Assembly: GCF_001683915.1 (NCBI RefSeq)
Contig: NZ_LXTT01000076.1
Span: 38,600-102,599, forward strand
DNA from: Allomuricauda sp. CP2A
GTDB taxonomy: Bacteria; Bacteroidota; Bacteroidia; Flavobacteriales; Flavobacteriaceae
DNA: 64,000 nucleotides
Reading direction: 5' to 3'
Shown here: positions 8,217-16,565 of the stretch, piece after piece
Numbering within the stretch: position 1 is the stretch's first letter
Layout: each line of letters begins with the position of its first letter
The notes under the pieces: model-generated
Seen by the model: the letters and a program-made list of their open reading frames with translations, nothing else
Told to the model about the DNA's origin: nothing
Databases searched by the model: none
Translations under genes and position numbers: made by a program

Positions 8217-9323
8217 ATGAAACAATCCCTATTGATAATCACTTTGTTTTCCATGGTTCTTTTTGGGTGCAAATCCAGCAAGTATGCCGAATTGGGAGAT
8301 GGTATCTTTGCTGATATCCAAACCACCAAAGGAGACATCATTGTAAAATTGGAGTTTGAAAAAACTCCGGTTACCGTTGCTAATTTTGTATCCCTTGCTG
8401 AAGGCAACAGTCCTTTTGTAAGCGAAGAATTTAAAGAAAAGAAATTTTATGACGGTGTTGCCTTTCACCGAATCATTAAAGATTTCATGATTCAAGGTGG
8501 CGATCCCTCCGGAACAGGAAGTGGCAGTATTGGGTATACCTTTAAGGATGAATTCAACGATTCGTTGTTGCATTCCAAAAAAGGAATCCTTTCCATGGCC
8601 AATCGTGGTCCAAAGACCAACACCAGTCAGTTTTTCATCACCCATAAAGCAACGCCTTGGCTCGACGGTAAGCATACAGTTTTTGGAGAAGTGGTCCAAG
8701 GCATGGACGTGGTCGATTCCATAGCCAATGTGGAAACTGGTCAAGGGGACAAACCCAAAGTGGATGTGGTCATGAACAAGGTTGAAATTGTACGCAATGG
8801 AAAAGAGGCCAGAAAATTTGATGCCGTACAGGTCATGAGTGCCTATTTTGAAGAGGCAAAAGCAGAAGAAGCCGCCTTCAAGAAAATGAAGGAAGATCTT
8901 GTGGCGGAATTTGCCCAACAAAAAGAAGAAGCCGAAGAAACGCCAACCGGGTTGAAAATATTTACCTTGGTTAATGGAGAAGGAGAACAACCCGCTGAAG
9001 GGCAGCAAGTATTGGTCAACTATGCCGGTTATCTGCCCAGTGGTGAGCTGTTTGACAGTAATATTCAAGAAATTGCCGAGAAATTCAATCAATTGAATCC
9101 AGCCCGGAGAGATCAAGGAGGGTACACTCCGTTCCCTATGGAGTACGGCCCGGAAGCACGGTTGATCCCCGGCTTCAAAGAAGGACTCCAAACCATGAAA
9201 GTGGGAGACAAAGTGCGTTTGTTCATCCCTTCACATTTGGGATATGGAGCACAAGGTGGTGGGCCGATTCCACCAAACTCCGACCTTATTTTTGATTTGG
9301 AAATCACAGGAATCCAAGAATAG
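8217..9323 (+). CDS. Two-domain peptidyl-prolyl isomerase lipoprotein (cyclophilin + FKBP)
   Basis: 368 residues with a lipoprotein signal (lipobox LFGC, Cys18). Residues about 28-195 are a cyclophilin (VAFHRIIKDFMIQGGDP, SQFFITHKATPWLDGKHTVFGEV). A charged helical linker at about 198-245 (EEAKAEEAAFKKMKEDL) joins an FKBP domain at about 250-368 (VNYAGYLPSGELFDSN, PGFKEGLQTMKVGDKVRLF, GYGAQGGGPIPPNSDLIFDLEI). The active-site motif FHRIIKDFMIQGGD of the cyclophilin and the FKBP tail PPNSDLIFDLE are both complete. It sits 14 bases after gldI and ends at a strong terminator. The fusion of the two unrelated PPIase folds in one lipoprotein suggests a periplasmic foldase. Confidence 0.93.
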   Translation: MKQSLLIITLFSMVLFGCKSSKYAELGDGIFADIQTTKGDIIVKLEFEKTPVTVANFVSLAEGNSPFVSEEFKEKKFYDGVAFHRIIKDFMIQGGDPSGTGSGSIGYTFKDEFNDSLLHSKKGILSMANRGPKTNTSQFFITHKATPWLDGKHTVFGEVVQGMDVVDSIANVETGQGDKPKVDVVMNKVEIVRNGKEARKFDAVQVMSAYFEEAKAEEAAFKKMKEDLVAEFAQQKEEAEETPTGLKIFTLVNGEGEQPAEGQQVLVNYAGYLPSGELFDSNIQEIAEKFNQLNPARRDQGGYTPFPMEYGPEARLIPGFKEGLQTMKVGDKVRLFIPSHLGYGAQGGGPIPPNSDLIFDLEITGIQE

Positions 9324-9343
9324 GCTAAATTGAGAAAACATAG

Positions 9344-9378
9344 AAAAAGCCGTACTTTTCCGTGCGGCTTTTTTTTTT
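9344..9378 (+). terminator. Intrinsic terminator after the PPIase operon
   Basis: GCCGTAC / GTGCGGC stem (one T-G pair) with AAAAA on the left and a run of ten T on the right, 20 bases after the PPIase stop. Confidence 0.9.
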
Positions 9379-9397
9379 ATGGCCCAACCGTGAACGA

Positions 9398-10462
9398 ATG
9401 GGACAAAGAACCAAAACTAGCATTGCCCTTGCACTCCCCCTGCAAATCATATTGGTGAAATGGATAGGGAGTTATCCCAATTTTGTGGAGGAATACTACA
9501 GTAATGGTCTATACTTGCTTATTTCAAAGACACTTCGACTTCTTTTGGGTTGGATTCCTTTTTCATTTGGAGACCTACTCTATACTGTCTTGGTCTTTCT
9601 TGCTATACGCTATATGTACAAGCATTGGAAATCCATTAAAACAAAACCATTGTTTTTCCTAAAGGACATTGTTGTGGTACTATCCATCGCTTATTTTGCC
9701 TTTCATTTGTTGTGGGGCATGAACTATTACCGCCAGCCCATCACCTGGAAATTGGGCATTGAAAAAGAGTATACCCTGGAGGAGTTGATTGACTTCACCC
9801 AATACCTTGCCGAAAAGACCAATTCCTATCAAATGCGGATTACCGGAGATAGTATGTCCGCTGTTGAAGTACCTTATAAACGAGGCGAAATTTTTCAAAA
9901 AACAGAGAAAGGCTATATCAAACTACAAAAAATTTATCCCGATTTTGAATACCGAAATCGTAGCCTGAAATCATCAATCTATAGTATTCCTCTGACCTAT
10001 ATGGGATATGGGGGCTACCTGAATCCGTTTACCAATGAGGCCCAAGTGAACGGCATCATGCCATTTTTTAGATTACCTGCGGTAAGTGGGCACGAAGTGG
10101 GACATCAACTGGGCTATTCTGCCGAAGATGCCACCAATTTTATTGGATTCTTGGTGACCTCCAACAGTGATGATGTCTATTTTAAGTATTCTGCCTACAA
10201 TCATGCTTTGGGGTATTGTCTTGCAGATTTGGCCCGGAAGGATGAAGAAAAATCAAAGGAAATCATTGCCCAATTGAATCCCGGGGTCAAAAAGAACTAT
10301 CAAGAGCTGCGGAGTTTTTGGGAGAGCTATCAAAATCCGATGGAACCCGTGTTCAAGTCCATCTTCAACACTTTTTTAAAGATTAACAATCAAAAAGACG
10401 GCATTTTAAGCTATCACTCCGTGGTTGGGCTCATGATCAATCACCACAAAAAAAGCAGTTGA
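9398..10462 (+). CDS. DUF3810 membrane protein with zinc-protease HEVGH motif
   Basis: 354 residues from ATG 9398. An in-frame GTG at 9362 lies inside the upstream terminator and is rejected. Three hydrophobic segments in the first 120 residues (about 10-25, 45-85 and 95-115) are followed by a soluble domain. Residues 232-236 read HEVGH, the HExxH zinc-binding motif of gluzincin peptidases, followed by SAEDATNFIGF, where the glutamate (about 20 residues on) can be the third ligand. DUF3810 proteins are uncharacterised, Bacteroidota-rich and probably membrane-bound metallopeptidases. No signal of regulation. Family call is strong, protease activity is inferred from the motif. Confidence 0.88.
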   Translation: MGQRTKTSIALALPLQIILVKWIGSYPNFVEEYYSNGLYLLISKTLRLLLGWIPFSFGDLLYTVLVFLAIRYMYKHWKSIKTKPLFFLKDIVVVLSIAYFAFHLLWGMNYYRQPITWKLGIEKEYTLEELIDFTQYLAEKTNSYQMRITGDSMSAVEVPYKRGEIFQKTEKGYIKLQKIYPDFEYRNRSLKSSIYSIPLTYMGYGGYLNPFTNEAQVNGIMPFFRLPAVSGHEVGHQLGYSAEDATNFIGFLVTSNSDDVYFKYSAYNHALGYCLADLARKDEEKSKEIIAQLNPGVKKNYQELRSFWESYQNPMEPVFKSIFNTFLKINNQKDGILSYHSVVGLMINHHKKSS

Positions 10463-10525
10463 ATCCAACTTGTGCAAAACCCCTGCTTCCGTTACCTTTA
10501 GTCCGACTAATTCAATACTGGATAT

Positions 10526-13465
10526 ATGAAACTTAAACTAACGGCTCTAATCCTATTTTTAGGGAGTGCTTCCCTGTTCGCCCAGGAGTATTTTCCAAAG
10601 AATGACGGTGTCAAAGCCAAAAACAACAACTACAGGGCGTTCACCAATGCCAAAATTTATGTGACCCCTTCGGAGGTGATCCAAAACGGAACCCTTCTCA
10701 TTCAAGATGGAAAAGTGGTTCAAGCAGGAAAATCGGTCAATATTCCCAAGAATGCCATTGTTGAAGACCTACAGGGCAAGTCCATCTACCCTTCTTTCAT
10801 TGATATTTTTTCCGATTTTGGGGTAAAGAAGCCCGAAAAAGCTGATTCACAGGGTAGATCGGCCCAATATAAACCAACTCGTGAAGGATTTTATTGGAAC
10901 GACCACATCATGCCTGAAAACAATGCCCTCAACCGTTTTTCTTATGATAGCAAAAAAGCTGAGGAGCTTAGAAAGGCTGGTTTTGGTGTCATCAATGCCC
11001 ACATTCAGGATGGGATAGCCCGGGGAACCGGGGTCTTGGTCGCCCTAAATGATGAAGGGAGTGAGGCAAAACGAATTCTCGAAGATAAATCCGCACAGTA
11101 CTTTTCATTTGATAAGAGCATTGCAAAAACCCAATCCTATCCCACTTCAATTATGGGTGCCATCGCCTTGATGCGCCAATTGTATTACGATATGGATTGG
11201 TATAGCAAGGGCAATGTGGAGACCAAGGACCTTTCTTTGGAAGCCTTGATCAATAATAAGGGACTTACCCAGATTTTTGCGGCTGGTGACAATGGAAATG
11301 TACTCCGGGCCGACAAAATAGGCGACCAATTTGGAATACAATACGCTATTTTGGCCGGAGGCGACGAATATGAGCGCATTCAGGATATTAAGGCCACCAA
11401 TGCCAAATTGATCGTTCCCCTAAATTTTCCAGATGCCTATGATGTGTCCAACCCTTATGAAGCACAATATGTGTCTTTGAAGGATATGCGACATTGGAAT
11501 TTGGCCCCATCCAATCCAAAAACTTTGGAAGACAATGGTATTCAATTTTCATTCACTTTGCATGAATTGAAATCGCCCTCGGACCTTAAATCCAAAGTAC
11601 AGAAGGCCATTTCGTATGGACTTTCCAAGACCAAGGCTTTGGAGGCACTTACCACTGTTCCAGCTTCAATTTTGGGGAAATCAGGGGAAATTGGTTCTTT
11701 ACAACCCGGCAGTCAGGCCAATTTCTTGATTGCTTCTGGAGATATTTTTGACAAAGAGACCATACTCTATGAAAACTGGGTGCAAGGTTCCAAAAACGTT
11801 ATCCAATCCAAAGACCAAAAAGACATCCGTGGCGATTACAATCTTTCCGTAAATGGTCAAACCTATTCCGTTTCCATTACGGGCGAGGTGGGCAAACCAA
11901 AGGTTGAGGTAAAAAAGGGTACGGAGAAATTGGAGTCAAAAATCGATTACAGCTCAGATTGGTTGAATTTGGCCTTTTCAGAGAACGATACTAATTCCTA
12001 TCGTTTAATCGCCCAAGTTCTTCCATCTTCGGATACTATAACAGCCAAGGCAGTACTTTCCAATGGAACTGAAACCACCGCAAATCTGACCAAAACAGCT
12101 CCGTTTGAAGAAAAATCGAAACAAACCCCTTCCGAAAAACCAAATTTGATGGCAGTCTCCTACCCAAATGTGGGATACGGTTATAAAACCAAACCCAAGC
12201 AGGAGAACATCCTCTTTACAAATGCCACGGTCTGGACCGGAAACAGCATTTTGGAAAACACCGATGTTTTGGTGAAAAATGGGAAAATCGCCAAAGTGGG
12301 GAAAGGACTCAACGCTGGTGGAGCTACCACCGTGGATGCCACTGGAAAACACCTTACTGCCGGAATCATTGATGAACACTCGCACATTGCAGCGGTCACG
12401 ATCAACGAAGCTGGCCATAACTCTTCAGCTGAAGTGCGAATGAAGGATGCCATCGACCCAGAGGATATGGATATCTACAGAAACCTGGCGGGTGGTGTCA
12501 CTACCATTCAACTCTTGCACGGTTCAGCCAATCCCATTGGGGGGCGTTCTGCCATCATGAGATTGAAATGGGGTGAAAATTCGGATGGCTTGGTTTTCCC
12601 CGATGCACCCAAGTTCATAAAATTTGCCTTGGGTGAGAATGTAAAGCAGTCCAATTGGGGCAGTTTTTCCCGTTTCCCACAGACGCGTATGGGTGTGGAG
12701 CAGGTCTACACAGATTATTTTCAGCGCGCCAAGGAATATGAGGCCAAAAAGAAAAGTGGACAATCCTATCGCTATGATGAGGAAATGGAGGTTTTGGTTG
12801 AAATTCTCAATGGTGAACGCTTCATTAGCTGTCACTCCTACGTGCAAAGTGAAATCAACATGATGATGAAGGTGGCGGAGAAATTCAATTTTAGGGTGAA
12901 CACCTTCACCCACATTTTGGAGGGATACAAAGTGGCCGATAAAATGGCGGAGCATGGTGTGGGCGGTTCCACCTTCAGTGATTGGTGGGCCTACAAGTTT
13001 GAAGTAAACGATGCCATTCCCTACAATGCCGCCATCATGGCCAGTCAAGGCGTTACGGTTGCCATTAACAGTGATGACGCCGAAATGTCCCGAAGGTTGA
13101 ACCAAGAGGCTGGAAAAATTGTTAAATATGGAGGTATGTCCGAACTGGAAGCTTGGAAGATGGTTACCCTTAATCCCGCCAAATTGTTGCATATTGATGA
13201 CCGTGTTGGCAGTGTGGAAGAAGGCAAGGATGCCGATTTGGTGCTGTGGAGCAACCATCCCCTTTCCGTGTATGCCAAAGCAGAGAAGACCCTGATTGAA
13301 GGTGCTGTCTATTTCGATTTGGAAAAGGACAAAATGCTTCGCGAATCGGTTCAGCAAGAGCGAAATCAACTCATTGACATGATGTTGAATGAGAAGGAAA
13401 AAGGGGAAAAGACCCAAACCCCTGTCCAGAATAAAAAAGAACGATTTGAATGTGAAACCCTTTAA
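10526..13465 (+). CDS. Secreted double amidohydrolase (one degenerate plus one intact domain)
   Basis: 979 residues with a Sec signal peptide (cleavage near 19/20, SLFAQ). Two imidazolonepropionase-like amidohydrolase domains lie in tandem. In the first (about 30-440) the place of the metal-binding PGxxDxHxH motif reads YPSFIDIFSDF (88-98), so the HxH is lost. In the second (about 560-940) it is intact: AGIIDEHSHI with H618 and H620, followed by the GGVTTIQLLHGSANPIGG block, later histidines in EILNGERFISCHSY and FTHILEGY, and the NSDDAEMSRRLNQEA metal Asp. Probably a periplasmic or exported hydrolase of cyclic amides or peptides (dipeptidase-like); substrate unknown. The next gene starts 6 bases later and has another amidohydrolase without ligands. 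Confidence 0.9.
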   Translation: MKLKLTALILFLGSASLFAQEYFPKNDGVKAKNNNYRAFTNAKIYVTPSEVIQNGTLLIQDGKVVQAGKSVNIPKNAIVEDLQGKSIYPSFIDIFSDFGVKKPEKADSQGRSAQYKPTREGFYWNDHIMPENNALNRFSYDSKKAEELRKAGFGVINAHIQDGIARGTGVLVALNDEGSEAKRILEDKSAQYFSFDKSIAKTQSYPTSIMGAIALMRQLYYDMDWYSKGNVETKDLSLEALINNKGLTQIFAAGDNGNVLRADKIGDQFGIQYAILAGGDEYERIQDIKATNAKLIVPLNFPDAYDVSNPYEAQYVSLKDMRHWNLAPSNPKTLEDNGIQFSFTLHELKSPSDLKSKVQKAISYGLSKTKALEALTTVPASILGKSGEIGSLQPGSQANFLIASGDIFDKETILYENWVQGSKNVIQSKDQKDIRGDYNLSVNGQTYSVSITGEVGKPKVEVKKGTEKLESKIDYSSDWLNLAFSENDTNSYRLIAQVLPSSDTITAKAVLSNGTETTANLTKTAPFEEKSKQTPSEKPNLMAVSYPNVGYGYKTKPKQENILFTNATVWTGNSILENTDVLVKNGKIAKVGKGLNAGGATTVDATGKHLTAGIIDEHSHIAAVTINEAGHNSSAEVRMKDAIDPEDMDIYRNLAGGVTTIQLLHGSANPIGGRSAIMRLKWGENSDGLVFPDAPKFIKFALGENVKQSNWGSFSRFPQTRMGVEQVYTDYFQRAKEYEAKKKSGQSYRYDEEMEVLVEILNGERFISCHSYVQSEINMMMKVAEKFNFRVNTFTHILEGYKVADKMAEHGVGGSTFSDWWAYKFEVNDAIPYNAAIMASQGVTVAINSDDAEMSRRLNQEAGKIVKYGGMSELEAWKMVTLNPAKLLHIDDRVGSVEEGKDADLVLWSNHPLSVYAKAEKTLIEGAVYFDLEKDKMLRESVQQERNQLIDMMLNEKEKGEKTQTPVQNKKERFECETL

Positions 13466-13471
13466 TGTAAG

Positions 13472-14830
13472 ATGATGAAATTTTTATATATAAATTCAAA
13501 CAATCATTGTCCCCTTGAGGGGACTTTAGGGGTGTTGTTGAGGCACCTCACCTTCATGGTTTCAGTAGTGTTTAGTTTTACAACTTTCGCACAACAGACC
13601 CCTGCTCCACCCCAAACCGAACAAGTTGCCATTTTTGGGGCAACGGCGCATATTGGAAATGGAGAGGTCATTGAAAATTGCACCATCATTTTTGTGGACG
13701 GAAAAATCACCGCGATTGGAGCAGACCTTATGGCCCCAACCATTGGAACCATGATTAATGCCGAAGGGAAACATGTCTATCCTGGTTTTATAGCCCCTGT
13801 AAAATCATTGGGATTGGTAGAAGTTGACGCGGTACGAGCTAGTAAGGACGAAGATGAAATTGGAGATTTTATCCCACATATACGTAGTATTATTGCATAT
13901 AATGCCGAATCCAAAGTAGTGGAAAGCATGCGGCCCAATGGGGTATTGTTGGGACAGGCCACGCCACAGGGCGGAAGAATCTCAGGAACCTCATCCATAG
14001 TTCAGTTTGATGCATGGAACTGGGAAGACGCCGCGGTTAAAACCGATGATGGTGTCCACATGAACTGGCCCGCGCTCTTCAGAAAGGGAAATACCTATCA
14101 AGGTGAACCCGATGCTTTCATTCCAAATAAAAAATATGGGGAGCAGGTAGGTGAAATCAAAACCTTTGTTGAAAATGCCAAGGCTTATGGCAAGGCAGCT
14201 TCAAAAGAAATCAATCTGCCTTTTGCAGCCATGCAAGGCCTTTTTGATGGGACTCAACGCTTATACATCCACACCAATGGCGAAAAGGAAATGATTGATG
14301 CGGTTACCTTGGCAGAAAAAGCAGGAATCCAGCATATTGTGATTGTCGGCGGATACCGTGCCCATAAAATCACGAACTTCCTAAAAGAGCACAACATTCC
14401 TGTTTTGGTCAGCGAAACCCATGCGTTGCCCAAATTTGATGATGATGACTATGACTTCCCGTATAAATTGCCCAAGCTGCTGGTGGATGCCGGCTTATTG
14501 GTAGGCTTGCAAAACGAATCCATGGCGAATTTTCAAACCCGAAATCTGGCTTTTTATGCCGGACAGGTTGTAGGTCAGGGATTGGATAAAGAGAAAGCCT
14601 TGCAGTTGATAACAGGCAACACGGCCAAAATTTTGGGTATCGATTCCGATTATGGCACCTTGGAAGTAGGTAAAAGTGCCACCTTGTTCATTTCGGAGGG
14701 TGATGCACTGGATATGCGTACCAACCAACTTTCCAAAGCCTTTATTGACGGACGGGATATTTCCTTGGAAACCCATCAAACCAAATTATGGAAACGGTAT
14801 ATGGGCAAATACGAAAGAGAAGGTAAATAA
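13472..14830 (+). CDS. Secreted amidohydrolase-like protein lacking the HxH metal site
   Basis: 452 residues as the longest frame. The amidohydrolase frame is recognisable (AIFGATAHIGNGEVIENCTIIFVDGKI in parts; end motif KILGIDSDYGTLEVGKSATLFI), but the usual PGFIDxHxH reads YPGFIAPVKSLG (103-114), so the first two metal ligands are absent. It may be a non-catalytic partner of the preceding enzyme. The start is uncertain: the N-terminus HCPLEGTLGVLL (residues 12-23) is coded by a repeat element (13506-13536). Starts just after it (TTG 13535 or 13538) give a tidy 20-residue signal peptide ending SFTTFAQ; ATG 13472 gives a 42-residue leader. It ends before a strong hairpin. Confidence 0.85.
   Translation: MMKFLYINSNNHCPLEGTLGVLLRHLTFMVSVVFSFTTFAQQTPAPPQTEQVAIFGATAHIGNGEVIENCTIIFVDGKITAIGADLMAPTIGTMINAEGKHVYPGFIAPVKSLGLVEVDAVRASKDEDEIGDFIPHIRSIIAYNAESKVVESMRPNGVLLGQATPQGGRISGTSSIVQFDAWNWEDAAVKTDDGVHMNWPALFRKGNTYQGEPDAFIPNKKYGEQVGEIKTFVENAKAYGKAASKEINLPFAAMQGLFDGTQRLYIHTNGEKEMIDAVTLAEKAGIQHIVIVGGYRAHKITNFLKEHNIPVLVSETHALPKFDDDDYDFPYKLPKLLVDAGLLVGLQNESMANFQTRNLAFYAGQVVGQGLDKEKALQLITGNTAKILGIDSDYGTLEVGKSATLFISEGDALDMRTNQLSKAFIDGRDISLETHQTKLWKRYMGKYEREGK
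13506..13536 (+). repeat. 31-base REP-like element, copy 1 (inside or just before a signal peptide)
   Basis: ATTGTCCCCTTG...GGGGTGTT, 31 bases, identical to 56719-56749 except for one base (G at 13519 against A at 56732). It contains the small palindrome TCCCC-TTGA-GGGGA. Here it is read through in frame by the longest version of the amidohydrolase gene; in the second copy it sits between a stop and an ATG. Confidence 0.8.
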
Positions 14831-14841
14831 AATAAAAAACA

Positions 14842-14867
14842 GAGCGGCGTTCCTTGGAACGCCGCTC
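14842..14867. terminator. Terminator hairpin between converging genes
   Basis: GAGCGGCGTTCC and GGAACGCCGCTC are perfect 12-base complements around TT. On the minus strand it is followed by TGTTTTTTATTTTATTT, so it is best as the terminator of the DUF6503 gene; on the plus strand the T-run is missing but the stem may still protect or end the amidohydrolase mRNA. Confidence 0.85.
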
Positions 14868-14889
14868 ATCATATAACTCCCTTTTTCAA

Positions 14890-15693
14890 TTAATTTATTT
14901 TCGGTTCCACAACCATTGCATCTTCTGGTTTGGCATAAAACCCATCAGGTTTTGGTGTGGTGCTTACAGCGACATCCCCAAAAGTAACGGTACTCCTTGC
15001 ATCCAAAATTGTACTGCCTTCATAATTGTACCATGTAATTGACTTTGGCAATACAACCCCATTTAAGGTTTGCCAGTCGTCATATCGAATCCATTTTACA
15101 TTATCTGATTTTTCGCCAGTTCTATAGGTCACCGTATACCCCAACCAAGCCATTTGATGGGTCTCGGGGTCATAATGGATATAGTATTCATCCTCCGAAG
15201 AAACTCCAACCCCAGAATTATAGCTTATATGGATTCCAGGGTAGCTTTTGCCTTCAAAAATTAAATCGTCTGTTTCACCGTACACAATGCCATCATCAGC
15301 AAGCAAAAAGGGCATTCCGTAAAAATAGAACATCAGGTTGTGGTAAAAGGCGGCATCACCTTCGTAATTTTCATTTGAGTCTTGTAGCCAAATTTCATTG
15401 CCATCATACCCCATTGAAAACTGCTCCGTATCCACTCTATCCTTTCTGGACCAAAGGTCAACGGTATGGTTTTCAGGATTCTCGGGATTGGGCAGCACAA
15501 AACTCAAGGTACGCTGTTCTTTCCATTGCTGTAATCCGCCATGGGCATCAAAAACTTTGTCCAACGCTTCTGGATATTCCGATTGCGATTCCGCAGTTTT
15601 TTGTGGCTCAGCTTCTTTGGTTTCTTCTTTTTTGGCGTTAGGTTTACAGGCCCCAATGGCCAAGGTGAGTAAAATGATGGTTATTTTTTTCAT
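14890..15693 (-). CDS. DUF6503-type lipoprotein
   Basis: 267 residues with a lipoprotein signal (MKKITIILLTLAIGAC, Cys16), a charged low-complexity spacer (KKEETKEAEPQKTAESQ), then a beta-rich domain beginning DKVFDAHGGLQQWKEQRTLSF, the hallmark start of this Bacteroidota family (AHGG..W......L.F). The rest has the YDGNEIWLQDS and VYRTG-like strands of LolA-type outer-membrane-lipid binding folds; the likeness to LolA is only an impression. No catalytic residues. It is a single-gene unit that converges on the amidohydrolases and ends at the 14842-14867 hairpin. Confidence 0.82.
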   Translation of the reverse strand: MKKITIILLTLAIGACKPNAKKEETKEAEPQKTAESQSEYPEALDKVFDAHGGLQQWKEQRTLSFVLPNPENPENHTVDLWSRKDRVDTEQFSMGYDGNEIWLQDSNENYEGDAAFYHNLMFYFYGMPFLLADDGIVYGETDDLIFEGKSYPGIHISYNSGVGVSSEDEYYIHYDPETHQMAWLGYTVTYRTGEKSDNVKWIRYDDWQTLNGVVLPKSITWYNYEGSTILDARSTVTFGDVAVSTTPKPDGFYAKPEDAMVVEPKIN

Positions 15694-15747
15694 GGTATGT
15701 TGTTTGTCACTTGGTCGAAAACCTCTTTTTTAAATTACAGGAATCTC

Positions 15748-15755
15748 TATTTTTG
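15748..15755 (+). promoter_or_regulatory. -7 box close to the start of the TrmH-type gene
   Basis: TATTTTTG, full match to TAnnTTTG, ending 6 bases before ATG 15762. Predicted mRNA leader about 3 bases. No clear -33 TTG. Confidence 0.5.
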
Positions 15756-15761
15756 ATTTGT

Positions 15762-16562
15762 ATGGAAGCCAAAATCATCAGCAGTATCCAAAATCCTTTG
15801 GTCAAAAAAATACTGCTCCTTAAAGAAAAGTCCAGGGAGCGAAAGAAAACCGGGCTCTTTGTTTTGGAAGGACAGCGTGAGTTGGAACTGGCACAAAAAG
15901 GGGGGTATGTCTTTGAGACGTTGCTGTATTGTCCTGATATTTTGGCTGATTCGGAATTCAAACTAATTTCAAAAAGTATAGGTGCCGAAATCATACAAAT
16001 TTCCAAACAAGTGTATGAAAAAGTGGCCTACCGGGAAACTACTGAAGGTGTGTTGGCCATCGCAAAAGCAAAAAGGCACGCCTTGGAGGAAATTCAGTTT
16101 AAAAACAGAAATCCTCTTGTTTTGGTTGCAGAAGCTCCTGAAAAGCCCGGTAATGTTGGTGCTCTGCTAAGAACTGCTGATGCCGCTGCCGTGGATGCCG
16201 TACTAATTGCCAACCCAAAATCGGACCTATACAATCCCAATATCATCCGGTCCAGTGTGGGCTGCGTCTTCACCAACCAGATTGGTATGGGGAGTTCTGA
16301 GGAGATTATCAATTTTCTAAAAGAAAACCATATAAAAATCAACTGTGCGGCCCTTACCGCTTCAAAAAATTATGTGGAGTGTGATTTTACAGGCCCCATG
16401 GCCTTAGTTGTGGGCACCGAAGCAACCGGACTTACAGCGGATTGGCTCCAAAATTCCGACCAGAACCTGATTATACCGATGCAGGGCGAAATCGACTCCA
16501 TGAACGTTTCCGTATCGGCGGCAATACTTATATTTGAAGCGAAGCGGCAACGCGGATTTTAA
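15762..16562 (+). CDS. TrmH-family (SpoU) RNA methyltransferase
   Basis: 266 residues from ATG 15762 (a frame to 15711 would have an implausible leader and would cross the -7 box). N-terminal substrate-binding domain 1-100 (IISSIQNPLVKKILLLKEKSR, LFVLEGQRELELA) and SpoU domain with the three SAM-knot motifs: APEKPGNVGALLRTADAA, NPNIIRSSVGCVF, and LVVGTEATGLT...IIPMQGEIDSMNVSVSAA. It 2'-O-methylates a ribose in rRNA or tRNA; the N-terminal domain points to 23S rRNA (RlmB/TsnR-like) rather than tRNA. It is followed 3 bases later by the M48 protease, so both are co-transcribed. Confidence 0.92.
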   Translation: MEAKIISSIQNPLVKKILLLKEKSRERKKTGLFVLEGQRELELAQKGGYVFETLLYCPDILADSEFKLISKSIGAEIIQISKQVYEKVAYRETTEGVLAIAKAKRHALEEIQFKNRNPLVLVAEAPEKPGNVGALLRTADAAAVDAVLIANPKSDLYNPNIIRSSVGCVFTNQIGMGSSEEIINFLKENHIKINCAALTASKNYVECDFTGPMALVVGTEATGLTADWLQNSDQNLIIPMQGEIDSMNVSVSAAILIFEAKRQRGF

Positions 16563-16565
16563 GCT

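Noticed and set aside
8229..9191. 320-residue minus-strand frame opposite the PPIase
   Set aside because: Shadow of the cyclophilin-FKBP gene.
12524..13417. 297-residue minus-strand frame opposite the amidohydrolase
   Set aside because: It mirrors the codon pattern of the real gene; its translation has no domain and the plus-strand protein has clear metal-site motifs.
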